64,000 nucleotides of DNA from Hymenobacter actinosclerus (GTDB lineage Bacteria; Bacteroidota; Bacteroidia; Cytophagales; Hymenobacteraceae), in the NCBI RefSeq assembly GCF_900111515.1, contig NZ_FOHS01000002.1:744001-808000 (forward strand). Direction: 5' to 3'. Position 1 is the stretch's first letter; the number at the start of each line of letters is the position of its first letter. Shown here one piece after another: positions 16,567 through 25,695 of the stretch. A program made the position numbers and the translations under genes. The notes under the pieces are model-generated. The model made no database searches. It saw only the letters and a program-made list of their open reading frames with translations, and was not told the origin of the DNA.

Positions 16567-17340
16567 CTAACCGCCAAAGAACACCTGCCAGCTCAGTTTC
16601 AGAATGAACGCGCTGACCATCAGCAGGAACAGCACCCGCACGAAGCCGGTACCGTGGCGCAGGGCCAGGTGGGCGCCCAGCGTCGAGCCCACGATGTTGC
16701 TGGCGGCCATGGGCAGGGCGGCGGCCCACAGAATCTGGCCTGAGGCGGCGAAATAAATGAGGGCCGTTAGGTTGGTGACGGCGTTGACGAGCTTGGCCGA
16801 GGCGGAGGCCGTGACGAAATCGTAGCCGAATAATCCCACAAAAGCGAAGAGCAGAAACGAACCCATGCCGGGGCCGAAAAACCCGTCGTAGAAGCCCAGC
16901 ACCAGGCCCAGCGCGGCCCCGTAGTACGGCTCGCGGCTGGCGGGCAGCCGGGGCGCGTGGATGCTGCCGAAATCCTTGCGCCAGAAGGTGTAGGCCGCAA
17001 TAAGCACCAGCAAACCCAGCACCAGCGGCGGCAGCAGCTCCTGGGGCAGCCGGCTCACAACCCGCGCCCCCAGAAACGAGAATACGCCTGCCACGGCCGC
17101 CGCCGTACCCACCGCCCGCCACCGCAACGGCACCTGCCCCGCGTAGCGCCGCAAGGCCGCCACCGTGCCCAAGAGCGACGATACCTTGCCCGTGCCCAAC
17201 AGCGTGGGCACGGGCACGCCCGGCAGCAGCACCAGCAGCGCCGGCAGCTGAATCAGCCCGCCCCCGCCCACCACGGCATCAATCAAACCCGCCAAAAAGG
17301 CAAACAAACACAGCAGGGCAAGCGTCGTGGCAGTCAGCAT
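16567..17340 (-). CDS. TSUP family (TauE/SafE) membrane permease
   Basis: A 257-residue inner-membrane protein with seven to eight hydrophobic segments. The N-terminal repeat LAGLIDAVVGGGGLIQLPAL and the second-half KLVNAVTNLTALIYFAASG are the duplicated signatures of the sulfite exporter TauE/SafE family, whose members move sulfite, sulfonates or related organic anions. Substrate here is unknown. The start at 17340 lies seven bases after a TACCTTCG box (17355-17348 on the minus strand), so the mRNA may have almost no leader. Confidence 0.92.
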   Translation of the reverse strand: MLTATTLALLCLFAFLAGLIDAVVGGGGLIQLPALLVLLPGVPVPTLLGTGKVSSLLGTVAALRRYAGQVPLRWRAVGTAAAVAGVFSFLGARVVSRLPQELLPPLVLGLLVLIAAYTFWRKDFGSIHAPRLPASREPYYGAALGLVLGFYDGFFGPGMGSFLLFAFVGLFGYDFVTASASAKLVNAVTNLTALIYFAASGQILWAAALPMAASNIVGSTLGAHLALRHGTGFVRVLFLLMVSAFILKLSWQVFFGG

Positions 17341-17347
17341 AGGGCCG

Positions 17348-17355
17348 CGAAGGTA
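17348..17355 (-). promoter_or_regulatory. -7-like box next to the TSUP start codon
   Basis: On the minus strand TACCTTCG, the same variant as before gapA, ends seven bases upstream of the ATG at 17340. If used, transcription would begin at or next to the start codon. No clear -33 box is seen because the upstream DNA is the 17361 palindrome. Confidence 0.35.
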
Positions 17356-17360
17356 CTTAT

Positions 17361-17600
17361 GAGTTGCCAGTGTTCAGTTGCCAGTTGCCAGGGGTGAGTT
17401 GCCAATTGAAAGAACGGTCATTCTGAGCGCAGCGCAGCCGCAGTCGAAGAATCTCGCGTGCTGACGTTGCCACAGTAATCCTGACGACAGGGTTAGCATG
17501 GCACGCGAGATTCTTCGACTCCGCTCCGCTGCGCTCAGAATGACCGTTCTTTCAACTCACCCCTGACAACTGGCAACTGGCAACTGAACACTGGCAACTC
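17361..17600. repeat. Giant palindrome with arms of about 100 bases
   Basis: GAGTTGCCAGTGTTCAGTTG at 17361 begins an arm of about 100 bases that is inverted, with a few small insertions and changes, at 17501-17600. Cores are GTTGCCAGTTGCCA repeats, AAAGAACGGTCATTCTGAGC and GAAGAATCTCGCGTGC. An extra unit of the right arm (ACCCCTGACAACTGGCAACT) follows at 17602-17621. It fills nearly the whole 303-base gap between the divergent TSUP and DHA2 genes; the remaining bases hold nothing I can name. Confidence 0.88.
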
Positions 17601-17643
17601 ACCCCTGACAACTGGCAACTGATAAGCCCGTACAGGTGGGCTT

Positions 17644-19230
17644 ATGACCGAACAACTTACCCAACGGCAGAAAATGCTCACGTTTGGCGCCGTGCTGCTG
17701 GCCATGTTTCTGGGCGCCCTCGACCAAACCATCGTCAGCACGGCCCTGCCGCGCATTGTAGAAGACTTGCACGGCCTCGACCGGTTTACCTGGGTCGCCA
17801 CCTCGTACCTGGTGGCCAGCACGGCGCTGGTGCCTATTTATGGCAAGCTGGCCGATACCTACTCGCGACGCACCATCGAAATCGTGGCCGTGAGCGTGTT
17901 TTTGCTGGGTTCGGCGCTGTGCGGACTGGCCGGCGAGTTCGGGACGCTGCCGCTGCTCGGCGACGGGATGACCCAGCTTATCATTTTCCGGGCCATTCAG
18001 GGTCTGGGCGGGGCGGGGCTGTTTGCTATGGCCTTCATTGTTATTGCCGACCTGTTTCCGCCGGCCGAGCGCGGGCGTTACCAGGGCTTTGTGGGGGCGG
18101 TATTCGGCACCTCGTCAGTGCTGGGGCCGTTTCTGGGCGGCTTCCTGACCGATAACGGCACCGGCTGGATTCCGGGCGTGGCGGGCTGGCGGCTGGTGTT
18201 CTACGTGAACCTGCCGCTGGGGGCCCTGGCCCTGTGGTTCATCCTTACCCAAATGCCGCCCTTGCGCCCCCGGGCCCAACCCAAGCCGCTCGACTACTTC
18301 TCCATGCTGCTGCTGATCATCGGCCTGGGCTCGTTGGTGATTGGCTTGCAGCTCAACAAGAACGAATACGGCTGGACCGCCCCCCTGACGCTGGGCCTGC
18401 TGGCCACCGCCGCCCTGATGCTGCTGCTGTTCGTGCGCCGCAGCCTGCGCCACCCCAACCCCATCCTGGCCTTCAGCCTGTTCAAAAACCCGGTGTTCCG
18501 GACCGCCAACGCGGCGCTGTTCCTGCTGGGCGGGGCCTTTCTGGGCCTCATTATTTTCGAGCCCCTGTTCATGGTAAACGTGCTGGGCGAAACCGCCACC
18601 AGCGCCGGCGTCAGCCTGATTCCGCTGTCGATGGGCGTGGTGACGGGCTCGTTGCTGGCCGGGCAGATGGTGTCGCGCTACGGCCACTACAAGCGCTGGA
18701 TGCTGGCCGGCCTGGTGGTGCTCATGGGCGGGCTGGCGCTGCTGGCCACCATGCCGCCCACCGTCGAGTACAGGCAGGTGCTGGTGTACCTGCTGATTTG
18801 CGGCGTGGGTCTGGGGCCCAGCATGCCGCTCTATACGCTGGCCATCCAGAACGCCGTGGAGCCCCAGTTCATCGGGCAGGCCACCTCGGCGAGTCAGTTT
18901 TTCCGGCAGATTGGCGGGGCCATTGCCGCCTCGGTGCTGGGCGTCATCCTGTCGCTGGGCCTGAGCAGCGTGCTGCCGGCCGCTGGTCCGGCCGGGGGCG
19001 TGGCCCCCTCGGCGGCGGCGGCCCAGGCGGCCCCGGTGGGCGAAGGCCCAGTGGTGGTGCCGGCCGGCACACCCGCCTCCCCGGAGCTGAAAGCCGCCTT
19101 CTCGAAAGCCATTTCGCAGGTGTATCTGGTGACGCTGCTGCTGGTGGCCGCCGGCTTCGTGATGACGCTGTTCGTGCCCGAGCTGCCGCTGCGCAAAACC
19201 AACGAAGCCGGGCCGCCGCCAGTGGAATGA
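17644..19230 (+). CDS. DHA2 family (EmrB/QacA-type) MFS drug transporter
   Basis: A 528-residue inner-membrane exporter with about 14 hydrophobic segments, as expected for the DHA2 drug:proton antiporters. Signature regions include LGALDQTIVSTALPRIVEDL in helix 1, the motif A-like YGKLADTYSRR after helix 2, and GLGGAGLFAMAFIVIADLFP. A proline/alanine-rich stretch near residue 460 lies between the last helices. No membrane-fusion partner (EmrA-like) is adjacent, so it may work alone. Substrate unknown. Confidence 0.93.
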   Translation: MTEQLTQRQKMLTFGAVLLAMFLGALDQTIVSTALPRIVEDLHGLDRFTWVATSYLVASTALVPIYGKLADTYSRRTIEIVAVSVFLLGSALCGLAGEFGTLPLLGDGMTQLIIFRAIQGLGGAGLFAMAFIVIADLFPPAERGRYQGFVGAVFGTSSVLGPFLGGFLTDNGTGWIPGVAGWRLVFYVNLPLGALALWFILTQMPPLRPRAQPKPLDYFSMLLLIIGLGSLVIGLQLNKNEYGWTAPLTLGLLATAALMLLLFVRRSLRHPNPILAFSLFKNPVFRTANAALFLLGGAFLGLIIFEPLFMVNVLGETATSAGVSLIPLSMGVVTGSLLAGQMVSRYGHYKRWMLAGLVVLMGGLALLATMPPTVEYRQVLVYLLICGVGLGPSMPLYTLAIQNAVEPQFIGQATSASQFFRQIGGAIAASVLGVILSLGLSSVLPAAGPAGGVAPSAAAAQAAPVGEGPVVVPAGTPASPELKAAFSKAISQVYLVTLLLVAAGFVMTLFVPELPLRKTNEAGPPPVE

Positions 19231-19257
19231 GAGAGTCCAACAAATAGAGCTAACCAT

Positions 19258-19287
19258 CTGTCATCCTGAGCCGGCTCAGGATGACAG
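19258..19287. repeat. Perfect 30-base palindrome
   Basis: CTGTCATCCTGAGCC is followed directly by its exact inverse with no loop. It belongs to the TCATCCTGA family and sits 28 bases after the DHA2 stop codon. There is no T run, so it is not a classical terminator. Confidence 0.8.
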
Positions 19288-19389
19288 GCGTTACTGTATA
19301 CCAGCATAGCAAACTACTTCCCTCCCGTTGCTGTTCTAGCTGCTTCACCCTGGTTTTACCACCGGGGCTCACCTCTTGATTTAGACCAG

Positions 19390-20445
19390 ATGACTACTGC
19401 TAATAAACTCCAGCTCAGCGTGCTCGACCAGTCGCCGGTGCCGGCCGGGCGCACGCCCCGCGAGGCCCTGCTGCACACCGTGGAACTGGCCAAGCTGACT
19501 GACCGGCTGGGCTTTACCCGTTTCTGGGTGAGCGAGCACCATAACTCCCGCTCGCTGGCCGGCTCCGCGCCCGAAGTGCTGCTGGGCCGGCTGGGGGCCG
19601 AAACCAGTCGCATCCGGCTCGGCTCGGGCGGCGTGATGCTACCCCACTACTCGTCCCTGAAGGTGGCCGAGAACTTCCGCCTGCTCGAAACCCTGTACCC
19701 CGGCCGCATCGACCTGGGCATCGGGCGCGCCCCCGGCACCGACCGCATCACGGCCCACGCCCTCAACCCCCATAACACCTTCTCCGATCAGGATTTTGCC
19801 GAGCAGCTCATGGACCTGCGCGCCTACCTGCGCGACGACGTGGTGGCCGATACCATCCATGCCAAAGTGAAGGCTGCGCCCTTTACCGATACGGTGCCCG
19901 AAATGTGGCTGCTCAGCTCCAGCGGCCAGAGCGGACTGTTTGCAGCCCACGTGGGCGCAGCCTTCAGCTTCGCCCACTTCATCAACCCCAACGGCGGCCC
20001 CAAAATGGTGGAGATGTACCGGGAGCGGTTCCGGCCCTCGCCCGAGCTGGCCGCGCCCCAGGCCAACGTAGCCATCTTCGTGGTGTGCGCCGATACGGCC
20101 GGCCGCGCCCAGCTGCTGGCCGACAATCTGGCGTTGCAGATGCTCAAGCTGGAAACAGGTCAGTTTACCCCTATTGAGGCCGCCGAAACGGTGAACGTGG
20201 CCGCCCTTTCGCCCGACCTCCAGGCCCGTTTGGCCTACCACCACCAGCGCATCATCAGCGGCACGCCCGACAAGGTAAAGGCCGAACTGGAGGCGCTGGC
20301 GGCCAGCTACGGCGTGAATGAAGTGGTGGCCGTCACCATCACCCACGACTACGACGACCGGCTCCGCTCCTACGAGCTACTCGCCGACGCCTTCGCGCTG
20401 CCCGCTGCGGCGGCCTCACTGAAACCGGAGCTGGCCACGGCGTAA
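19390..20445 (+). CDS. Luciferase-like (LLM class) flavin-dependent oxidoreductase
   Basis: A 351-residue cytoplasmic TIM-barrel protein of the bacterial luciferase-like family, subgroup with LSVLDQSPVPAGRTPREAL at the N-terminus and FWVSEHHN. RIDLGIGRAPGTD and the C-terminal GTPDKVKAELEALA block are typical of this MsnO8/YtmO-like group, which uses FMN or FMNH2. Substrate unknown. It is followed by its own hairpin terminator, so it is a single-gene unit. Confidence 0.92.
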   Translation: MTTANKLQLSVLDQSPVPAGRTPREALLHTVELAKLTDRLGFTRFWVSEHHNSRSLAGSAPEVLLGRLGAETSRIRLGSGGVMLPHYSSLKVAENFRLLETLYPGRIDLGIGRAPGTDRITAHALNPHNTFSDQDFAEQLMDLRAYLRDDVVADTIHAKVKAAPFTDTVPEMWLLSSSGQSGLFAAHVGAAFSFAHFINPNGGPKMVEMYRERFRPSPELAAPQANVAIFVVCADTAGRAQLLADNLALQMLKLETGQFTPIEAAETVNVAALSPDLQARLAYHHQRIISGTPDKVKAELEALAASYGVNEVVAVTITHDYDDRLRSYELLADAFALPAAAASLKPELATA

Positions 20446-20467
20446 GCGGCTGGTCGCACTCTGGAGG

Positions 20468-20491
20468 GAAAGCCCGGCTTGGCCGGGCTTT
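20468..20491 (+). terminator. Terminator after the LLM oxidoreductase
   Basis: AAAGCCCGGC and GCCGGGCTTTT form a ten-pair stem with a tiny loop, about 25 bases after the stop codon. Confidence 0.8.
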
Positions 20492-20701
20492 TCTGTTTTT
20501 GGGCCCGGCCAGCTGCGGGGCAAGCGCCAGAACTAAGTTGATAGGGGCGGTTGATAGCCACTGGAAAAGCAATTAAAAACGCTTTCTATCAGGCAGCTAA
20601 GCCACAAACTGGATCTTTTCTAAACATCTGTTTTGAATTCATCTAAATAGACCGGAGCTTTGCGTTGTTTTTAATCAGTCCAAACAAGCGAACTGCTTTA
20701 T

Positions 20702-23212
20702 ATGCCCCGCCCTCTACCCCTGTTGCTCCTGCTCAGCCTGCCGGCTTTCGTTCCGGCAGCCAAAGCGACTCCCGTTGCTACTACGTCCCTGTCGGCCCAC
20801 CACGGCCCCGACGATGATACGGCGCAGAAGGGCCGGGTGAGCGGACTGGTGCGCGACGACAAGGGCCGGCCGGTGGAGGGCGTGTCGGTGGCGCTGAAGG
20901 GCACCTACCACGGCACGAGCACCGATGCCAGCGGCGGGTTCCGGCTGACGGCGCCGGAGGGCGACTACCAGCTCGTCGTTAGCAGCCTGGGCTACACGTC
21001 GCAGGAGCTGGCCGTACGCCTGGTAGCCGGCCAGACCATCGAGCTGCCCACCCTGACGCTGGCCACCAGCAGCCAGGCTTTGCAGGAAGTAACCATTGAG
21101 GGCAGCCGCAGCCTGAACGAGCGGCCGGTAGCCGTGGGCAAGATGCCCATTGCCCCGCTCGATTTGCCCCAGAGCGCCGCTACTGTGGAGCGCCGGGTGC
21201 TGGAGCAGCAGCAGGTAGTGCGCCTGAGCGACGCGCTGGCCAACGTGAACGGCGTGTACGTGTCGGGCAATACGGGCGGCTACCAACAAGAAATTTCGGG
21301 CCGTGGCTTTGCTTACGGCAACAGCAACACCTTTAAGAACGGAGTGCGCTACAACAACAGCATCCTGCCCGAAACCAGCTCGCTGGAGCGGCTGGAGGTG
21401 CTCAAGGGCAGCGCGGCCATCCTCTACGGCAACGTGGCGGCTGGCGGCGTGCTCAACCTGGTTACCAAAAAGCCCCGCTTCGAGCCGGGCGGCTCGGTGG
21501 CCCTGCGCGCCGGCAGCTACGATTTCTACAAGCCCATGCTCGATGTGTACGGAGCCGTGAACGGCAGCGAGCACGTGGCTTTCCGGGTGAATACGACCTA
21601 CGAAAACAGCCGCAGTTTCCGCAACGGCGTGAAGGGCGAGCGGTTTTATGTGAACCCCTCGCTGCTGTTCAAGGTGGGCGCCAAAACCGATTTCCTGCTC
21701 GAAGGCGACTACCTCAACGATAACCGCACGCCCGATTTCGGCCTCGGCGCCATCAACTACCGCATTGCCGACGTGGCCCGGAGCCGCACGCTGAACACCG
21801 ACTGGGCCAACATTGCCACCCAGCAGAAATCGGCCACGGCCACCCTCACGCACCGCCTCAGCGAGAACTGGCAGCTGCGCGGCGTGGCCGCCTACCAGGG
21901 CTTCAGCAGCAACCTGCGCTCGGCCGCCCGGCCCACCACCATCCGCGACACCGCGGATATTTTTGCCGGGGTAGATAAGGAGGGCAACCCCAAGAAAATC
22001 CTGACCGGCAGCCCCGCCCTCTACGGCAACCTGGTACGCAGCCTGCAAGCCACCGACATCAGCGAGGACTACTTTATGGGCCAGCTGGATCTGACGGGCC
22101 AGTTCCGCACCGGCTTTCTGCGCCACACGCTGCTGGTAGGCGTAGATGCCGACAAGTACAACACGGTGAACGTGGCCTACAACCGCGTGGAGAAGTACGA
22201 TTCCATCAACGTGTTTGAGCCCGGCCGCTTCAATACCCGCACCAGCCAGCCCGAGTTCAGCCGCAATACCCGCACCTTCTCGCCCATCCGCCGGGTAGGC
22301 GTGTACGTGCAGGATCTGATTGGCATCACCGACCACCTGAAGCTGCTGGCCGGCGTGCGTTACAGCTACCAGGAAACCGGCAGCCAGCAGCTGAGCTACG
22401 AGAAGGGTCAGCCCAAGCAGCTCGGCAACCTCAGCAAGAGCTACGACGACGCCTTCTCGCCCCGCGTGGGCCTGGTGTACCAGCCGCTGAAAACCATGGC
22501 CCTGTTCGCTTCCTACTCCAACTCGTTCAACCTGAACAGCGGCACCGACAATACCAACCGGCCGTTGCCGCCCACGCTGGTCGACCAGTACGAGCTGGGC
22601 GTGAAGAAGGAGCTGCTCGACGGCCGCCTGTCGGCTAACGTAACGGCCTACCGAATCGTGAACGGCAACCTGGCCCAGACCATTCTGAGCGACGCTGCCA
22701 ACTACAACAAAGCTTACCCTAATGCCAAGGAGCTGGCCGGCGAGGTAACCAGCCGCGGCGTGGAGCTGGACGTGCAAAGCAAGCCCCTGCACGGCTGGAC
22801 GGTGCTGGCCGGCTACAGCTACAACCGCACCACCTACACCAAGAGCAACATTTACACCGTGGGCAGCCTGCTGCGCTACAACCCCGCCCACACGGCCAAC
22901 GCCACCGCCTTCTACACCTTCGGGCAGGGTCCGTTGAAAGGCCTGACCGGGGGCCTGACTGCCCTTTACATCGGCGAGCGGCAGGCCGGCCGCAGCGCCC
23001 GCGGCAACGTAATCAACGAGCAGTACCGGCTGATTAAGCTGCCTTCCTACGCCCAGCTCGACGCCTCGGTGGGCTACACCCTCGACCGCCTCTCGCTACA
23101 GGTTAAGCTCTCGAACCTGCTGGGCCAGCTCAGCTACAACGTGCACGACGACAACAGCGTGAACCCCATCGCCCCCCGCCAGTTCATGACCACGCTGGGT
23201 TACCGGCTGTAG
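20702..23212 (+). CDS. TonB-dependent siderophore receptor
   Basis: An 836-residue outer-membrane receptor. A signal peptide (about residues 1-22) is followed by a carboxypeptidase-like regulatory domain (GRVSGLVRDDKGRPVEGVSV to about residue 130). Next come a TonB-box-like region and plug domain (SDALANVNGVYVSGN, ISGRGFAYGN, LEVLKGSAAILYGNVAAGG) and a 22-strand barrel ending in the aromatic-type terminus LGYRL. The plug motifs match the ferric-siderophore receptor group. The next gene is a PepSY membrane protein, a common partner thought to reduce or release imported iron. The upstream 256 bases are AT-richer; I see no clear Fur site. Confidence 0.94.
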   Translation: MPRPLPLLLLLSLPAFVPAAKATPVATTSLSAHHGPDDDTAQKGRVSGLVRDDKGRPVEGVSVALKGTYHGTSTDASGGFRLTAPEGDYQLVVSSLGYTSQELAVRLVAGQTIELPTLTLATSSQALQEVTIEGSRSLNERPVAVGKMPIAPLDLPQSAATVERRVLEQQQVVRLSDALANVNGVYVSGNTGGYQQEISGRGFAYGNSNTFKNGVRYNNSILPETSSLERLEVLKGSAAILYGNVAAGGVLNLVTKKPRFEPGGSVALRAGSYDFYKPMLDVYGAVNGSEHVAFRVNTTYENSRSFRNGVKGERFYVNPSLLFKVGAKTDFLLEGDYLNDNRTPDFGLGAINYRIADVARSRTLNTDWANIATQQKSATATLTHRLSENWQLRGVAAYQGFSSNLRSAARPTTIRDTADIFAGVDKEGNPKKILTGSPALYGNLVRSLQATDISEDYFMGQLDLTGQFRTGFLRHTLLVGVDADKYNTVNVAYNRVEKYDSINVFEPGRFNTRTSQPEFSRNTRTFSPIRRVGVYVQDLIGITDHLKLLAGVRYSYQETGSQQLSYEKGQPKQLGNLSKSYDDAFSPRVGLVYQPLKTMALFASYSNSFNLNSGTDNTNRPLPPTLVDQYELGVKKELLDGRLSANVTAYRIVNGNLAQTILSDAANYNKAYPNAKELAGEVTSRGVELDVQSKPLHGWTVLAGYSYNRTTYTKSNIYTVGSLLRYNPAHTANATAFYTFGQGPLKGLTGGLTALYIGERQAGRSARGNVINEQYRLIKLPSYAQLDASVGYTLDRLSLQVKLSNLLGQLSYNVHDDNSVNPIAPRQFMTTLGYRL

Positions 23213-23252
23213 GCGAACGAGTGAGTGAATGAGTGAATGAGTGCGGATTACG

Positions 23253-23296
23253 AAACCCGAAAGGCGCTGGCTGCAACCGGTGGCCTTTCGGGTTTT
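23253..23296 (+). terminator. Hairpin between the TonB receptor and the PepSY gene
   Basis: AAACCCGAAAGGC and GCCTTTCGGGTTT are perfect inverses around a 17-base loop and are followed by TT. It could weaken read-through into the PepSY gene, setting receptor and PepSY levels apart. Confidence 0.7.
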
Positions 23297-23350
23297 CGGG
23301 TCCGTTGCCGCAACTGCTTTGGTACCGAATACTTTTCTTTTCTGATTCTG

Positions 23351-24613
23351 ATGAAGGTTTTTTTTCGCAACATTCACCTGTACCTCAGTCTGGTTTCGGG
23401 GCTGATTATTGCCGTGGTGTGCTTTACGGGTGGCGTGCTGGTGTTTGAGAAAGAGCTGGAGCAGGCCTGGCATTCTGAGCGCTACTTCGTGGCGCCGCCG
23501 GCCTCCAGCGCTCCGGCCCGCCTGCCGCTAAGCCAGCTGACGGCCGCCGTGCAGGCGGCCCGGCCCGGCGCCCGCATCACGGGCCTGAAAGTGTACGCCG
23601 ACCCCACGCGCACCGTGGAATTCAGCCTGGCCGGCGAGCCGGAAGGCGGCCAGAAAGCGCAGGGTGGCCGCCGCCAAACGGCCGCCGCCGCCGCTCCGGC
23701 CAAACCAAACGAAGCCGGCCCCGGCAAAGGTAAAACCGGCAGGGAAGGGGGCAAGAAGGGTGAGAAAGGCGGCAAAGGGGGCGGCCGCGGCCCCACGGTG
23801 TTCGTGAACCCCTACACGGCGGCCGTAACCGGCGAGCTGAACTACCGCGACACGTTCTTTTACACCATGATGGCGATTCACCGCGGCATGGTAGGCGGCG
23901 AGGTGGGCAAGCTGGTGGTGGGCGTGAGCACCGTGCTGTTCCTGTTCATCATCGGCACCGGGCTGGTGCTGTGGTGGCCGGCTTCGCGCAAAGCCGTTAA
24001 GCAGCGCCTGAATGTGAAGTGGGACGGCAGCTTCAAGCGCCTCAACCACGATTTGCACGTGGTGCTGGGCTTCTACGCCGCGCTGCTGCTGTTCGTGTTT
24101 GCCTTCACGGGGCTGGCCTGGTCGTTTGAGTGGTTCAACAAGGGCATTTACGCCGTCACCAACTCCAGCCTGGAGCGCCCCGAGCCGCCCGTGTCGGCCT
24201 TGCCCACAGCGCCGGCCGGCTTCTCGCCCGATGAGGCCCTGGCCCGCGCCCGCACCCTGGCCCCCACCGCCGTGTACTACGCCCTGCAACTACCCAAAGA
24301 CTCAACGGCCAGCTTCAAGCTAGCCACCCTCCGGCCCAACGCCGCCACCGACAACATGACCGACGAGGTGTACCTCGACCAGTACAGCGGCCGAACGGTA
24401 GGCGCCCAGACCTACGAGCAGCGCAACCTGGGCCAGCGCGTGCGGGGCCTGTTCAAGCCGGTGCACACGGGCGCCATCTGGGGCTGGCCGGGCAAAATCG
24501 TGAGCCTCGTGGCCTGCCTGCTGGGTTTTACTTTCCCCATCACCGGCACCATCATGTGGCTCAACCGCCTGAAAAAAGCCCGCAAGAAGCAGGCGAAGCA
24601 GCTGATAGCGTAA
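23351..24613 (+). CDS. PepSY-associated membrane protein (iron uptake reductase type)
   Basis: A 420-residue inner-membrane protein. Helix 1 is near residues 10-32 (SLVSGLIIAVVCFTGGVLVF), followed by a periplasmic PepSY-like region, then paired central helices (VGVSTVLFLFIIGTGLVLWW and LGFYAALLLFVFAFTGLAWS) and a final one near residue 390. Histidines in or near the helices could bind haem, as in related iron reductases. An odd Gly/Lys-rich insertion sits near residues 120-155 (for example KGKTGREGGKKGEKGGKGGG), where homologues normally have a short loop. The start is the ATG at 23351 before KVFFRNIHLYLS; the upstream frame runs through the hairpin. It follows the siderophore receptor. Confidence 0.88.
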   Translation: MKVFFRNIHLYLSLVSGLIIAVVCFTGGVLVFEKELEQAWHSERYFVAPPASSAPARLPLSQLTAAVQAARPGARITGLKVYADPTRTVEFSLAGEPEGGQKAQGGRRQTAAAAAPAKPNEAGPGKGKTGREGGKKGEKGGKGGGRGPTVFVNPYTAAVTGELNYRDTFFYTMMAIHRGMVGGEVGKLVVGVSTVLFLFIIGTGLVLWWPASRKAVKQRLNVKWDGSFKRLNHDLHVVLGFYAALLLFVFAFTGLAWSFEWFNKGIYAVTNSSLERPEPPVSALPTAPAGFSPDEALARARTLAPTAVYYALQLPKDSTASFKLATLRPNAATDNMTDEVYLDQYSGRTVGAQTYEQRNLGQRVRGLFKPVHTGAIWGWPGKIVSLVACLLGFTFPITGTIMWLNRLKKARKKQAKQLIA

Positions 24614-24670
24614 GTTACAGTTGCTACTACAGGTGTTCTTTCGCACTACCGGGCAATCCTGTTTGCCTAT

Positions 24671-24702
24671 AAAAGCATCGGTCCGCCAGGGTCGGTGCTT
24701 TT
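24671..24702 (+). terminator. Terminator after the PepSY gene
   Basis: AAAAGCATCGG and TCGGTGCTTTT form a stem with one wobble-type mismatch around a ten-base loop, about 57 bases after the stop codon. Confidence 0.7.
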
Positions 24703-24798
24703 GGTTTGTGGGTGGCAAAGCCTGAATTTATTCGGCAAGTGTGCGCTGATTCAACCGCCAGGCCGCATATTGCCCGCTAATTATTGTTGCGCGTATCT

Positions 24799-25686
24799 AT
24801 GTTCTCTTTTCTCAGACAGACGGCGGTTGCTCTGGTAGCCTTATTGGCGGCCGGGCCGTTGGTGGCTCAAACTACTAGCCTACCTCAACTTGCCGCCGAA
24901 AAACTGTGCGCCTGCGTCGGAGAAGCCCCCCAACCCGATTCAGCCACAGCCCGCCTGCAACGGTGCTTGCCCCAGGCCCTGACCGATGCTGCCATCCAGC
25001 AGGGAAGCCTACAGGCTATTGGTACCGTTGAGGGCATGCAGAGTGCTTTGCTCAAAACCCGGGAACTGGCAACAGCATCCTGCCCGCCCCTGCGCAATGC
25101 TTATGTGGCGCAACGCACCGGGCAGTTTTATGCGCCTTCAAACGTTGCGGCAGCCCAACAGGCCTACGACACCGGAACCGGGCTACTGGAGCAGCAGAAA
25201 TACAAAGAGGCACTACCCCTTTTCCTACAGGCCATCAAGCTCGACCGCCAGTTTGTGAAAGCCCACGACCACGCCGCCATCTGCTACCGCAAGCTCCAGG
25301 ATTTCAAGAAGGCTGCTACTTATTACGAGAAGTCGCTGGTTATTTTCCCCGAAGGTGACCTGGCCTTGTTGAACATGGCCGTTGTGCAGAACCTGCTGGA
25401 AAAGCCGAATGCCGCGCGCACCTACTTTGAGAAGCTGCGCTTTTTTCATCCTTACAACCCCGAGGGGTATTTTGGGATTGGGAAAATGGCCTTGGTCGCC
25501 GGTGAGTTTCCGGCAGCCCTCGACAATCTATTTCGGGCTCATCGCCTGTACACGGAGCAGGAGTCGCCTTACGTGGCCGACAGCAATAAACTCATTGGCC
25601 TGCTCTATAATAGCATGAAGGAGAAGGACCAGCTCGCGCTGTTCCGCAGCAAAGCCCAGGAATACCATTTCGACATTCAGGAATAG
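24799..25686 (+). CDS. Secreted tetratricopeptide-repeat protein
   Basis: A 295-residue protein with a signal peptide (FLRQTAVALVALLAAGPLVA). A cysteine-containing N-terminal part (KLCACVGEAP, RLQRCLPQAL, ATASCPPL) could form disulfides. From about residue 125 there are three to four TPR units, including GTGLLEQQKYKEALPLFLQAI and HAAICYRKLQDFKKAATYYE. TPRs mediate protein contacts; the partner is unknown. ATG 24799 is preferred over TTG 24784. Its stop is nine bases before the next ATG, so the two genes are probably co-transcribed. Confidence 0.85.
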   Translation: MFSFLRQTAVALVALLAAGPLVAQTTSLPQLAAEKLCACVGEAPQPDSATARLQRCLPQALTDAAIQQGSLQAIGTVEGMQSALLKTRELATASCPPLRNAYVAQRTGQFYAPSNVAAAQQAYDTGTGLLEQQKYKEALPLFLQAIKLDRQFVKAHDHAAICYRKLQDFKKAATYYEKSLVIFPEGDLALLNMAVVQNLLEKPNAARTYFEKLRFFHPYNPEGYFGIGKMALVAGEFPAALDNLFRAHRLYTEQESPYVADSNKLIGLLYNSMKEKDQLALFRSKAQEYHFDIQE

Positions 25687-25695
25687 CCTTTGCTC

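Noticed and set aside
23702..23790. Apparent P-loop (GPGKGKTG) in the PepSY protein
   Set aside because: It lies in a low-complexity Gly/Lys insertion outside any nucleotide-binding fold.
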